From Oscillatoriales cyanobacterium (lineage in GTDB: Bacteria; Cyanobacteriota; Cyanobacteriia; Cyanobacteriales; Laspinemataceae), in NCBI GenBank assembly GCA_011390955.1, contig JAABRM010000001.1, positions 1 through 46,693 of the forward strand: a stretch of 46,693 bases of DNA, in the 5' to 3' direction. The position numbers were made by a program, and so were the translations under genes. Below, piece by piece: positions 13,687 through 21,827 of this stretch. Under the pieces are notes generated by a model that searched no databases, had not been told where the DNA came from, and worked only from the letters and a program-made list of their open reading frames with translations. Position 1 is the first letter of the stretch, and every line of letters begins with the position of its first letter.

Positions 13687-13907
13687 TCATCACGCATCTG
13701 ACGCTGAATTACAACCGGATCGTCTTGAAAATTGGGTGAATTTTGCAGCTTGCCCACAAAGGAAGCTAATGTATTTTTTTTCAAGGGTTCACTCCCCGGA
13801 TCGGAAATAGGTATGACCATGATTTCCACTTCTTGATCCGGTAGAGAAAGCGATTCATTCAAAATAATAGTTTGACCGCGCTTAATTCCTTTAGCTCTAA
13901 CGATCAT
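13677..13907 (-). CDS. VapB-type antitoxin
   Basis: The 76-residue product begins MIVRAKGIKRGQTIILNESL, an AbrB/VapB-like or DUF104-like beta-rich start, and ends in an acidic tail (QDDPVVIQRQMRDEWD) suited to bind the toxin. It is translationally coupled to the PIN gene by a 10-bp overlap. A relic of a closely related antitoxin is at 14438-14488. Confidence 0.8.
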   Translation of the reverse strand: MIVRAKGIKRGQTIILNESLSLPDQEVEIMVIPISDPGSEPLKKNTLASFVGKLQNSPNFQDDPVVIQRQMRDEWD

Positions 13908-14001
13908 AAATTTTCTTAAGCCGTTTATTTAGTTAATGCCATAATTATAACATAATTCATTTCGGCAGATGCTAGGCGAGCAGAATATTTGCTATAAATA
14001 G

Positions 14002-14088
14002 ATGTTTGATGCCCTGGAAGAGTTCCCAGAGGATTTACAAATTGAGCGCGATCGCTCCCTACCGATGGAACGAGAGCAAATTGTATGA
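14002..14088 (+). pseudogene. Relic of a VapB-type antitoxin (28 codons)
   Basis: The reading MFDALEEFPEDLQIERDRSL...EQIV is only 28 codons and ends in TGA, overlapping by 4 bp (ATGA) the start of a VapC-like N-terminus at 14085. The overlap and the following sequence mark it as a remnant of a VapBC operon. It may still be translated, but it is too short for a complete antitoxin. Confidence 0.5.
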
Positions 14089-14132
14089 AAATTTTGCTTG
14101 ATCCGGATATTTGTATCTATACAATTAGATGA
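14085..14132 (+). pseudogene. Relic of a VapC toxin (first 15 codons)
   Basis: MKILLDPDICIYTIR closely matches the classic VapC N-terminus (LLDTNICIYIIK-like), with the second acidic-motif position altered (T to P, N to D), and ends at once in TGA. The rest of the toxin is absent and a 72-bp palindromic element begins 19 bp further on. Only the N-terminal scrap of the toxin remains. Confidence 0.6.
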
Positions 14133-14151
14133 TTTTTGTCTGGTTGATGAT

Positions 14152-14223
14152 GGTGCGTTACGGGGCGGATTTTTAGGCTAATTATTAGGTAATTAAATTA
14201 GCGCCGCCCCTAACACACCCTAC
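14152..14223. repeat. 72-bp palindromic element, copy c
   Basis: Full copy, identical ends to copy a, directly 3' of the VapC relic. Confidence 0.87.
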
Positions 14224-14260
14224 CCCCGTAGGGACACGGCATTGCCGTGTCCCTACGGGG
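14224..14260. repeat. Long hairpin CCCCGTAGGGACACGGCA...
   Basis: An 18-bp perfect stem around one central base, a sequence variant of the hairpin at 13021-13059. It again lies exactly between a 72-bp element and a REPIN-like repeat. Confidence 0.75.
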
Positions 14261-14324
14261 AGAAACCGGGTTTCTTTAATAAATCTTGGCTAAAATGCAA
14301 AAATGTTGTAGAAACCCGGTTTCT
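14261..14324. repeat. REPIN-like repeat, copy 10
   Basis: Arms AGAAACCGGGTTTCT and AGAAACCCGGTTTCT around AAATCTTGGCTAAAATGCA, directly after the hairpin. Confidence 0.85.
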
Positions 14325-14334
14325 GATGCGTCAT

Positions 14335-14406
14335 GGTGCGTTACGGGGCGGATTTTTAGGCTAATTATTAGGTAATTAAATTAGCGCCGCCCCTAACACA
14401 CCCTAC
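14335..14406. repeat. 72-bp palindromic element, copy d
   Basis: Full copy. A scrap of REPIN core (GGCTTGGCTAAAATGC, 14412-14427) follows, so the block has been built by repeated insertion or recombination. Confidence 0.87.
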
Positions 14407-14437
14407 CCCTAGGCTTGGCTAAAATGCGCTCATTGTT

Positions 14438-14488
14438 AATGTAGTTTTTTTTTCAAGGGTTCACTTCCCTGGAATAGGCAAGACCATG
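14438..14488 (-). pseudogene. Relic of an antitoxin like the one at 13677-13907
   Basis: The DNA TTTTTTTTTCAAGGGTTCAC and the following bases to CCATGA parallel 13769-13820 inside the complete antitoxin gene, with small deletions. The frame no longer holds. This fossil 3' of mazF indicates an earlier duplicate of the VapB-type gene. Confidence 0.55.
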
Positions 14489-14504
14489 AAATAATCAATC
14501 ATAT

Positions 14505-14852
14505 TTACAGCAACAAAGGTTCAATTTTTGCTTGGACTTCTGAAATCAGATATTCGGGTGCAACTTCAATAAATTGAACCTTCCGGGCTTTCCAGTCTAA
14601 ACATTCGATCTGATCCGCAAGAATCACTCCCTGGATCTTTAATCCATCTGGCAAAATTACTTCAAAAGGATAGCCTTTTTTTGGTTTTATGATTGGCATA
14701 AATAAACCTAGAGAGCTTCTTTCGTTGTAACTCAGAGGAGAAACCACAAACGCCGGTCTATGCCCTCTCTGCTCATGGCCTTTAGTTGGATCGAAGTCCA
14801 AATAAACGATATCTCCTCGGCTGGGAATATACAGATTTATTTGTGTCACCAA
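14505..14852 (-). CDS. mazF: MazF-family endoribonuclease toxin
   Basis: The 115-residue product has the MazF/PemK signature: PSRGDIVYLDFDPTKGHEQR, GHRPAFVVSPLSYNERSSLG, then the PIIKPKKGYPFEV strand and ILADQIECLDWKARKV. MazF cleaves single-stranded mRNA at short motifs. It overlaps mazE by 7 bp. It is intact and of normal length. Confidence 0.93.
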   Translation of the reverse strand: MVTQINLYIPSRGDIVYLDFDPTKGHEQRGHRPAFVVSPLSYNERSSLGLFMPIIKPKKGYPFEVILPDGLKIQGVILADQIECLDWKARKVQFIEVAPEYLISEVQAKIEPLLL

Positions 14853-15088
14853 ATTTCATTTCCTACGGCTATTCCACTATCAATCTCCCCGTGAATATTC
14901 TCCGGGGTAATTCCCTGAATAAGCTCATCCAGTGAGTAACGCTTTCGGTGTTTGGGTTTGATGACTAAAGTTCCCTCTACCACAGTCATATCTAGTTCAA
15001 TACCTTCAGCTAAATTAATCTCTTTCGCTACATTTTGGGGAATACGAACAGCCAGACTATTCCCCCACTTGGCAACAGTCGAAACCAT
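14846..15088 (-). CDS. mazE: MazE antitoxin, AbrB-type
   Basis: The 80-residue product begins with the swapped-hairpin DNA-binding motif STVAKWGNSLAVRIPQNVAK and continues with an acidic C-terminal segment (ITPENIHGEIDSGI) that should occupy the MazF active site. Coupled to mazF by overlap, with the expected gene order and autoregulation. Confidence 0.93.
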   Translation of the reverse strand: MVSTVAKWGNSLAVRIPQNVAKEINLAEGIELDMTVVEGTLVIKPKHRKRYSLDELIQGITPENIHGEIDSGIAVGNEIW

Positions 15089-15210
15089 AGTCTGAATCTC
15101 TATTTAAGGAAACATATCTGCATAATTGATCTTTTTTGAACCAAAAGTATATACAGAGTATCTACAGTATAACAGCATTTCCGAAAATAGATCCAGCATC
15201 ATTACCAAGT

Positions 15211-15282
15211 CAAACCGGGTTTCTTGAATAAAGATGGGCTATTGGCACTCATTGTCTCATTTTCGCAGAAATCCGGTTTCTT
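15211..15282. repeat. REPIN-like repeat, copy 11 (diverged), inside the HNH gene 3' end
   Basis: The left arm is CAAACCGGGTTTCT and the right arm AGAAATCCGGTTTCT; the core is diverged (ATAAAGATGGG). The right arm replaces the 3' half of an HNH gene on the minus strand. Confidence 0.7.
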
Positions 15283-15442
15283 TTCGATTGTCTGCCGTGG
15301 TTTCGCCCCCAGCCACGACGGGAATAATATGGTCGATGTGAAATGTAGCGACTTGACCCACCTGAGAAATCCCGCAATATTCACAACGATTATTGGCTCG
15401 CTGAATCACCAAGCGACGGAGAGTAGCTGGAATTTTGGTCAT
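15257..15442 (-). pseudogene. HNH endonuclease truncated by a repeat
   Basis: The first about 50 codons are a clean HNH nuclease start: TLRRLVIQRANNRCEYCGIS (first zinc-type cysteine pair), then FHIDHIIPVVAGGETTADN with the catalytic His motif. After ADN the frame runs into the repeat arm and reads KETGFLRK to a stop. The conserved second half, with the C-x-x-C and N/H residues that follow ADN in family members, is missing, so the nuclease should be inactive. Confidence 0.8.
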
Positions 15443-15451
15443 TGATAATTA

Positions 15452-15652
15452 TTAACTCACTCGCGTTGAACGTAACTGTAGCAAAGATAAAAATTCCACC
15501 AGTTCCACCAGTCCCTCGGCTTCCTGTCTTTCTGCTTGAGACAAAGGATAGCCCTCATCCTGACGATCTAAGAGAAATTGCAATCGATTTTGAACGGCTG
15601 GGGGCAGTTGAAAGCGAGTCAGTTCAATGGGAATTTCGACGATTTCGGGCAT
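15452..15652 (-). CDS. Small partner protein of the HNH gene
   Basis: A 66-residue protein (MPEIVEIPIELTRFQLPPAV...) with LDRQDEGYPLSQAERQEAEG and a leucine-rich end. Proteins of this type are commonly encoded just before HNH nucleases in cyanobacteria, probably as antitoxins. It ends 9 bp before the HNH start. Its last 39 codons are duplicated as the tail of the methyltransferase gene at 19537-19655. Confidence 0.7.
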   Translation of the reverse strand: MPEIVEIPIELTRFQLPPAVQNRLQFLLDRQDEGYPLSQAERQEAEGLVELVEFLSLLQLRSTRVS

Positions 15653-15709
15653 AAATGTCGTTAGCCTAGGTCTGTATTTACGATGATTCTATTCTAATCG
15701 CCCGATCTG

Positions 15710-15773
15710 AGAAACCGGGGTTCTTTAATAAATATTAGCATAAAACCAAAATTATCGCAGAAACCCGGTTTCT
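15710..15773. repeat. REPIN-like repeat, copy 12
   Basis: The left arm AGAAACCGGGGTTCT has one change; the right arm AGAAACCCGGTTTCT is perfect. The core AATATTAGCATAAAACCAAAA resembles that of the degenerate copy at 21730. Confidence 0.8.
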
Positions 15774-15809
15774 TTTCCTGTGGGTTAACCATTTATTACG
15801 GGGTGTTAT

Positions 15810-15881
15810 GGTGCGTTACGGGGCGGATTTTTAGGTTAATTATTAGGTAATTAAATTATCGCCCCCCCTAACACACCCTAC
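15810..15881. repeat. 72-bp palindromic element, copy e
   Basis: Copy with internal changes (AGGTTAATTA, AAATTATCGCCCCCCCTAAC). Together with the REPIN it fills the space between the HNH partner and the protease gene. Confidence 0.83.
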
Positions 15882-15929
15882 CGCTGAAATTATCGCCATT
15901 AAAAATCATCATAATATTTGGCTAAGTGT

Positions 15930-18407
15930 TTAAGTTTCAACCGCAACAGATGTACTCACTAAATTGTAAACAGGAGTGTAAATGTCCACTTCAACTTCCG
16001 GGACTCTAATGGAAACAATCATTGAATAGGGTGCCATTCGATCGTACCGATCTAAATATTTTTTTTCTTTCCACCATCCCCCCACGGGATAGACCGCGAT
16101 CGCATCTTTCTGGGCTAATTCAACAGCAGTGCCATGCCAAATATCAGAATGTATAGAACCGCCATCCCTGGTATTTGGGCCAAGAAACCAATTATGATCA
16201 TCAGAACGACTTGAGATTCTTTTATCCTCTTCTTCTTCTCTAACCGCTTGATTAATTCGCCATCTGAAATCATCCTCAGTTTCTAAAGAGTCTTTAACCT
16301 TGAAGCGCAACCCGTGAGAAGGATAACGATGGCGATATGCCCATCCCCGCTCTCCTGGATTGGGTTCAATAAAATAGGATAAAGTAATTTTTAACTCTAT
16401 CTTTGCTTCTCCTAAGATTTCTAGTTTTTCACTCGGCCAAGGCAACTTATGAAACTTCATCTCTTTAGTTTTAACCCGCCTATTTTCTAAACAAAACGGT
16501 TGGAGTTCATCTTCAATAATTAGGGTTAAATCATTACGGGTACTTTTAAGCGCCCGTCCTAAATCAGGCACTCCATAGCCATAACGTCTCAAAAGCGCAC
16601 CTCTAGCAGTTTTAGAGGATGCAGCCTCAAAGTGATTCTGCATTGCCGGAGTCCATTCCGCAGAATGGACAATCAGTGCGCGGATCGTTTCCGGTCGATA
16701 GTTGGGCTGTTCTGACATGATCCGTGCTGCCATATAACTAGCAAGAGCGGTTGCGCTGCTTGTATCGCTCATGCGATCGAACATTCTGATATTTGGGCGG
16801 TAGTGAGTGGTTAGCAGACAAAGATCGTCAATGGCTGCTGCTGGATTTTTACCATCAAAGGCCATATTTCCACCTTCAAACACCACATCTGGACGAATCG
16901 GCCATTGACTGTCCCATATAACAGAAGTTCTACTACGAGGAGACAGATTGCCCCCAGGGGCTAAGGGCAGCCAACCCTGATAATTAGAGTCGATAATATT
17001 AATTTTTTCAGTATAAGCACCGACAATTAGAGGATTCCACGCTTGCCCAGGATTTTCTATGGTTTCAATATCATTAATATTGAGGTAATTCTCTGCTAGA
17101 ATATCTTGAGAAATATTACCAGCGGAAATAATCATCAATCGGCGGAATTCACCATCATTGAAACATAGCTGATCCACTGCTGCTGACCAAGATGATGGCG
17201 TTCCTCTCATAGAGTCACTACTACTTGTTACCGCCAGACAAAAAAGGCGAGGGCGATGGGAATTTGCAATTTCAGGCAAAGAAACCCCCTGCTCGGTTAT
17301 CGCACCGTAAAGCTCTGGTTGATTCTGTCCGGTATTGGGAAGAATTTTAACTGATTCAAGGCGGTGTAACAGTTTCACTTTTCCCGATGTGGCTAACAAC
17401 TCGATGAGTTGGTCAGAATACAAACATAAACCAGCCATTGCTGTACCATGACCGCGCCAAGAAGCGCTATCATTAACCCCCCAAGAAGGTTCAACTGCGT
17501 GCATATCATTGGCATCCAGTCCTGGCGAAAGTAATGGATGAATTCTGGCCACTCCACTATCTAATACACAAATTGATACCGCGTGTTTACCTGGTGCAAG
17601 TAGTCGTTTTTTTAAATCGTCAACCCATTGCTCTTGTTCTAGATTTGGCATTTCCAGAAACATTGATGGCGTATCTTTGGCGATGCGTAATTCTGCTACT
17701 ACATCAGAATTATTGATGGTGAGTGCCATTGCTTCCCAATTAGACATTGCCAAAACCACCTCACGTTCTGGGAAGTAAATTGCATGAGATTTTGTGGGAA
17801 TCTCCAGCTTTTGAGTAATCTGTTTAAATTCTTCTTGTTTACCTTTTCGGAGCCAAACTTCCCACCAAACCTCTCGCCCATTTTCGGGAAACAAGGCAGG
17901 ATTATCAGTAAATATTGATTGAACTGTGCCAATTTGAATTGCTTCTAACCGAGCTACAAGTGCCTCATTTTTGGGGTTTTCTTTCTTGGTATTTTCATCC
18001 CGATATTGTGCTACTTTTTTTAGAAAGTAATCCTGGGCTGACTCTGGTACAAAAACTGTTGCCAGAACCATATCTTCCCGATCGGGGATTTTCCTCACTG
18101 CCACCAATTCAATCTTTTTTTTCCTGTTTTCTAAGGACTTTAAAGCAATGGTTTCCTCACTTTTAATCTGAAATTCTAAGTAAAACCCCGGTACTCCGGT
18201 AGCAAGTTGAGAATCACGAGAGTTTAATATTTGATTAGCTTGCTGAATTGCTTGGCCGATTTGTTCCTCTAAATACCTAGCATGAGCTATCCGATCGCGA
18301 TCGGGAGGTGAATTAGAACCACCACCTTGTCGGGGTCGTGTATAATTTTCACTCTGGCCGTTTTCCGGTAAGTAAATATGAGGAAACTCACGGGATTCTT
18401 GGGACAT
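15930..18407 (-). CDS. Cytoplasmic subtilisin-like (S8) serine protease
   Basis: The 825-residue product has a complete S8 triad: Asp283 in CVLDSGVAR, His320 in WRGHGTAMAG, Ser550 in SDTSSATALASYMAARI, with the oxyanion Asn431 in IISAGN. Residues 1-270 form an extra N-terminal domain and about 625-825 a C-terminal beta-rich domain. No signal peptide is visible, so it acts inside the cell. The gene follows an AAA ATPase gene after 8 bp. AAA ATPase plus S8 protease pairs recur in bacterial accessory regions; the ATPase probably presents or remodels substrates. Enzyme class is firm, target unknown. Confidence 0.88.
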   Translation of the reverse strand: MSQESREFPHIYLPENGQSENYTRPRQGGGSNSPPDRDRIAHARYLEEQIGQAIQQANQILNSRDSQLATGVPGFYLEFQIKSEETIALKSLENRKKKIELVAVRKIPDREDMVLATVFVPESAQDYFLKKVAQYRDENTKKENPKNEALVARLEAIQIGTVQSIFTDNPALFPENGREVWWEVWLRKGKQEEFKQITQKLEIPTKSHAIYFPEREVVLAMSNWEAMALTINNSDVVAELRIAKDTPSMFLEMPNLEQEQWVDDLKKRLLAPGKHAVSICVLDSGVARIHPLLSPGLDANDMHAVEPSWGVNDSASWRGHGTAMAGLCLYSDQLIELLATSGKVKLLHRLESVKILPNTGQNQPELYGAITEQGVSLPEIANSHRPRLFCLAVTSSSDSMRGTPSSWSAAVDQLCFNDGEFRRLMIISAGNISQDILAENYLNINDIETIENPGQAWNPLIVGAYTEKINIIDSNYQGWLPLAPGGNLSPRSRTSVIWDSQWPIRPDVVFEGGNMAFDGKNPAAAIDDLCLLTTHYRPNIRMFDRMSDTSSATALASYMAARIMSEQPNYRPETIRALIVHSAEWTPAMQNHFEAASSKTARGALLRRYGYGVPDLGRALKSTRNDLTLIIEDELQPFCLENRRVKTKEMKFHKLPWPSEKLEILGEAKIELKITLSYFIEPNPGERGWAYRHRYPSHGLRFKVKDSLETEDDFRWRINQAVREEEEDKRISSRSDDHNWFLGPNTRDGGSIHSDIWHGTAVELAQKDAIAVYPVGGWWKEKKYLDRYDRMAPYSMIVSIRVPEVEVDIYTPVYNLVSTSVAVET

Positions 18408-18415
18408 AATCGCGC

Positions 18416-19414
18416 CTACACTTTGGTCAATACTCGATGGTTAATGTTGCGTCTTTCTAAAATAGTCGCCAGCAAATGTTCATGGTCAATTTCCTCAGTA
18501 TTTAATAGTACAGCCTGTTTCGCTGCTTCATCCGCAGCCCGAACAATTTCAGCCAAACTTAAATTTTGTGCCGCCTTAAAAATCTCTGACCAATCATGCC
18601 AATGAATGTCAAATAATATGAGCCTATTTTCTAAAACACGGCGAATCATTTCTTCGCTGGGAAGCGTATATGAAATCACATCATCAAATCGTCTAAAAAG
18701 AGCTTCATCTAATAAATTGTGATGATTGGTTGCTGCGACGATTAAACTATCACTTTGGTCATTCTCTATAAATAATAAAAATGAATTTAATACCCGCCGA
18801 ATCTCTCCCACATCATTGGCACTGTTGCGGTGCGTCCCAATGGCATCGAATTCATCAAAAAAATAAACGCCCCGTGTTAGTGACATCGCATCAAAAATTA
18901 ATTTAAGTCGGCTGGCAGTTTCTCCCATAAACTTCCCAATTAGGCTACTATATATAACCGTCATAAGCGGAAGTTGTAACTCACCGGCTAAAGCGGCAGC
19001 AGTCATTGTTTTACCAGAACCAGGGGGTCCTAATAAAAGAATTTTTCGCCGAGGAGATAGGTTATAATTTTGCAGACGACTACGTTGTTTTTGTTCTGTA
19101 AGAATCCGCTTAAGTTTGGTTTCAATCTCTGATGAGAGTACCATATCCGATAGCTTAGTCTCTGGGTAACGTGCTGATAGTAAATTCGCTAATTCACCTT
19201 TTGGCTGAACTAGGGGTACGGCACTATTTTTTCGCTCGATCGCCGAACCCCGGTTTTTAGCTTCATCAATTAACTCCCGAATTTCTTGAGCCAATTTTCC
19301 ATGTCCCTGCCTTGCTTCATGCGCTGCAATTTGAAGGGCGGCAGAATAAAACTGCTGCTCTTGGCCTTCTATGTGGCTTTTTAGAAGCGCTATAATTTGA
19401 CGAGCAGTGGACAT
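18416..19414 (-). CDS. AAA ATPase paired with the S8 protease
   Basis: The 332-residue product has a helical N-terminal region (1-90) and an AAA module: Walker A LLLGPPGSGKTMT (126-138), Walker B GVYFFDEFDAIG (182-193), sensor 1 VAATN and the arginine-finger region LFRRFDD. It resembles FtsH/CDC48-type remodelling ATPases. It has no membrane segment, unlike FtsH. The stop is 8 bp before the protease start, so the two are co-transcribed and probably form a two-part proteolytic machine. Confidence 0.88.
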   Translation of the reverse strand: MSTARQIIALLKSHIEGQEQQFYSAALQIAAHEARQGHGKLAQEIRELIDEAKNRGSAIERKNSAVPLVQPKGELANLLSARYPETKLSDMVLSSEIETKLKRILTEQKQRSRLQNYNLSPRRKILLLGPPGSGKTMTAAALAGELQLPLMTVIYSSLIGKFMGETASRLKLIFDAMSLTRGVYFFDEFDAIGTHRNSANDVGEIRRVLNSFLLFIENDQSDSLIVAATNHHNLLDEALFRRFDDVISYTLPSEEMIRRVLENRLILFDIHWHDWSEIFKAAQNLSLAEIVRAADEAAKQAVLLNTEEIDHEHLLATILERRNINHRVLTKV

Positions 19415-19535
19415 AAATTTGGTATCCCCTTCTAGAATAGCCCACCATTGGTGATGCTATAATACAATTATTATAACTCAGATAGAGAGCAAAAAATTCC
19501 CAAAATTTCTGGCTATTGATGGCGATCGCATAGCA

Positions 19536-19655
19536 ATTAACTCACTCGCGTTGAACGTAACTGTAGCAAAGATAAAAATTCCACCAGTTCCACCAGTCCC
19601 TCGGCTTCCTGTCGTTCGGTTTGAGACAAAGGATAGCCCTCATCCTGACGATCTA
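19536..19655. repeat. 120-bp direct repeat, second copy (first at 15451-15570)
   Basis: The two stretches, 4085 bp apart, are nearly identical, differing mainly at TTTCTGCTT versus GTTCGGTTT. Each includes the minus-strand stop codon. The repeat encloses the protease and ATPase genes. Confidence 0.85.
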
Positions 19656-21663
19656 GCTGACCATCGGACAAAGATCCAAAAAATATCGGCATATTTCGAT
19701 TTTTATCCTGTAATAAATTAGTCACTGAATTGGCATATTTTCCGCAAGCATCTGGCCATTTTTTAGAATTATATAATTTCAGTAGTGATAATGCTTGTGG
19801 AGCGAGTTGATAACACCATTTAGGGCTGTTAATGGGGCGATTTGGTCGATCTGGATTTTCCATAACCATTCCCATTTGGACAAACTGATGCATCGTTTGT
19901 CGGCGCACGGTTTCTCTCGTATTTGGTGCATATTGTTTACCATAGTAATCCCGAAACCAGTTCATCATTTCTGTAATTCCTCGTCTGGGGGCGGTGGCTT
20001 CACTCCAAGGTGTATCCGGGCGAATCTCTGCTAATGCCAGTAAGCAAAGAGCAGACCTTTCATTTTGTTGTTCTTTTGGCGCAGAAATATCTTTGAGAAT
20101 TGCCAATGCTTCCTCAATTCGTTTACTAGCCTGGATCGCATTTGTTGCTTCTTTCATAATTGGTAAAAATCTATGGACAATCCGGTCAATTTGCTCCTGA
20201 TTTAAGTCAGAATCACCAATTTGCTGCCCCAGTCGGATCAGATCATCTTTACTAGGGTATTTAATCCGCCGCAAGTCTGTGGCATTAACTTGTGTATGTC
20301 CACTAAACTGCCGGAAGTAACTGTCAAATAAAGTTGAATTCAGAAATGCTGCTAAACCTCTGGCTAGGTCGGGATTTATTCCCTTACCTTTAGCATGGTA
20401 GTAATTTAAATGATTTTCTATGCCTAGTACGGCGGTATCAACGGGAGGACAAACAGCAGCAATAATCCGCCGTGTTTCCTCTTTCGCAGAGAAACGCTTG
20501 GTCAAAACGTACCAGCCAGATTTTACTAACCATTTTGCTGTTTCTTGGTTTTCTGCAATGGCGATCGCCTTGCGAGGATTCCTCGGTGGAAACACAACTT
20601 TCCCGAATTTAATCGATTCTGGATAGAGCAACGGAACCGTCTGATTATCTGGGCAAGTTCTCAAAGATGATTTAAGACGAAAATCGACAACTGGCCCCGT
20701 TGAAACTTCTAAGCCCATTTCATCTAAAGTCGATGAAAATTGATTCATTTGCACCCGGAGCAAATCGGCAATTGGATTTGTGACAACATGAATAAACCTA
20801 TGATCATCGTTATTTTCAACTACCCGATCGTAGGGAGCATATCTCAATTCTAACGCTTGATTAATCCCGGCTTCATAATTGCTGGTAATTTCCACATAAT
20901 CCGGCTGATTTTTTGTTTTAATGGCATGAAATATAATATTTTTTTGTAAAACGTTATCTTCTGAAAAGACCGCTGACCGACTTTCAAAAAGATGAATTTT
21001 TTGCAGCGCCATTTTTTCTAGAAAAGCTTGGCGAAAAGGACGAAAATACACCCCATTACAGAAACTTCTCGGTGTAATGGCGACCATCTCACCGCCTTGA
21101 GCAAGCTGTAACATAGAAAGCCAAACGAATGCACTATAGAGATTTACCGTATCAATTCCCAAGCTGGTTAGAATCTTTTTTTCGATTGCTTGGCTGTGAA
21201 TTTTTTTATAGGGCGGATTGAGAATAATGTGAGTGTATTCTGGGGATAAACTAGAAAAAAGTGGTAAATTTATTTGATCCCCAGCTTTGATAAAATTATC
21301 CTGGCGCAATGAATAATCTGCCTCTATTCCTTGATTTTTTAATGCCGTACAACAATCCCTAAGACACTGATTTAATGATGCGATAAAAATTGGCTCAATT
21401 TCGTAGACGGTGATGTAGCAACTTTTGACTTGATTAGGATTAGCTAATAACCGCTCTACTACTGCCGCAGTTAAGGTGCCTACTCCGGCTCCTGGATCGA
21501 GAATTTTAATATGACCGGATAGACTATTAAACTGTCTTGCCATGAACCGGGCAATGTTAGCGGGAGTCAAAAATTGCCCCAATTCACTCCGCTGCTTCTG
21601 ATTCAATTTGGCAGAGCAATGAAGTCTGGTAATGTCAGCATAATCGGTCAGGAATGTGGTCAT
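19537..21663 (-). CDS. Adenine-specific DNA methyltransferase fused to a BsuBI/PstI-type restriction enzyme N-domain, 3' end swapped
   Basis: Residues 1-500 are an N6-adenine methyltransferase: GQFLTPANIARFMAR (29-43), SAM motif ILDPGAGVGT (54-63) and catalytic NPPY (149-152). Residues about 520-660 match the N-terminal helical domain of BsuBI/PstI-type restriction enzymes (EQQNERSALCLLALAEIRPD, YGKQYAPNTRETVRRQTMHQ, NSPKWCYQLAPQALSLL). The nuclease domain begins (MPIFFGSLSDGQ) and is cut off: the last 39 residues come from a 120-bp copy of the 3' end of the gene at 15452. The product should still methylate but cannot cut through that domain. Confidence 0.82.
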   Translation of the reverse strand: MTTFLTDYADITRLHCSAKLNQKQRSELGQFLTPANIARFMARQFNSLSGHIKILDPGAGVGTLTAAVVERLLANPNQVKSCYITVYEIEPIFIASLNQCLRDCCTALKNQGIEADYSLRQDNFIKAGDQINLPLFSSLSPEYTHIILNPPYKKIHSQAIEKKILTSLGIDTVNLYSAFVWLSMLQLAQGGEMVAITPRSFCNGVYFRPFRQAFLEKMALQKIHLFESRSAVFSEDNVLQKNIIFHAIKTKNQPDYVEITSNYEAGINQALELRYAPYDRVVENNDDHRFIHVVTNPIADLLRVQMNQFSSTLDEMGLEVSTGPVVDFRLKSSLRTCPDNQTVPLLYPESIKFGKVVFPPRNPRKAIAIAENQETAKWLVKSGWYVLTKRFSAKEETRRIIAAVCPPVDTAVLGIENHLNYYHAKGKGINPDLARGLAAFLNSTLFDSYFRQFSGHTQVNATDLRRIKYPSKDDLIRLGQQIGDSDLNQEQIDRIVHRFLPIMKEATNAIQASKRIEEALAILKDISAPKEQQNERSALCLLALAEIRPDTPWSEATAPRRGITEMMNWFRDYYGKQYAPNTRETVRRQTMHQFVQMGMVMENPDRPNRPINSPKWCYQLAPQALSLLKLYNSKKWPDACGKYANSVTNLLQDKNRNMPIFFGSLSDGQLDRQDEGYPLSQTERQEAEGLVELVEFLSLLQLRSTRVS

Positions 21664-21729
21664 AGGATTAGTTTAGTGGCAGTATTTTTTCAGGTGATAC
21701 TGGGGAAAAACACGGAGTAGCCCGGACGG

Positions 21730-21793
21730 AGAAACCGTGTTTATTTAATAAATATTAGCATAAAAGCAAAAATATCGCAAAAAACAGGTTTTT
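21730..21793. repeat. REPIN-like repeat, copy 13 (decayed)
   Basis: AGAAACCGTGTTTAT and an eroded AAAAACAGGTTTTTT arm, with the AATATTAGCATAAAAGCAAAA core of copy 12. It is older or degenerating. Confidence 0.65.
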
Positions 21794-21827
21794 TTCCTGT
21801 GGGTTAACTATTTTTACGGTGCTTTAT

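Noticed and set aside
12950-14410. Repeated short blocks suggesting a CRISPR array
   Set aside because: Blocks are palindromic elements of different families at irregular spacing; no regular repeat-spacer pattern with unique spacers exists, and no cas gene is in the window.
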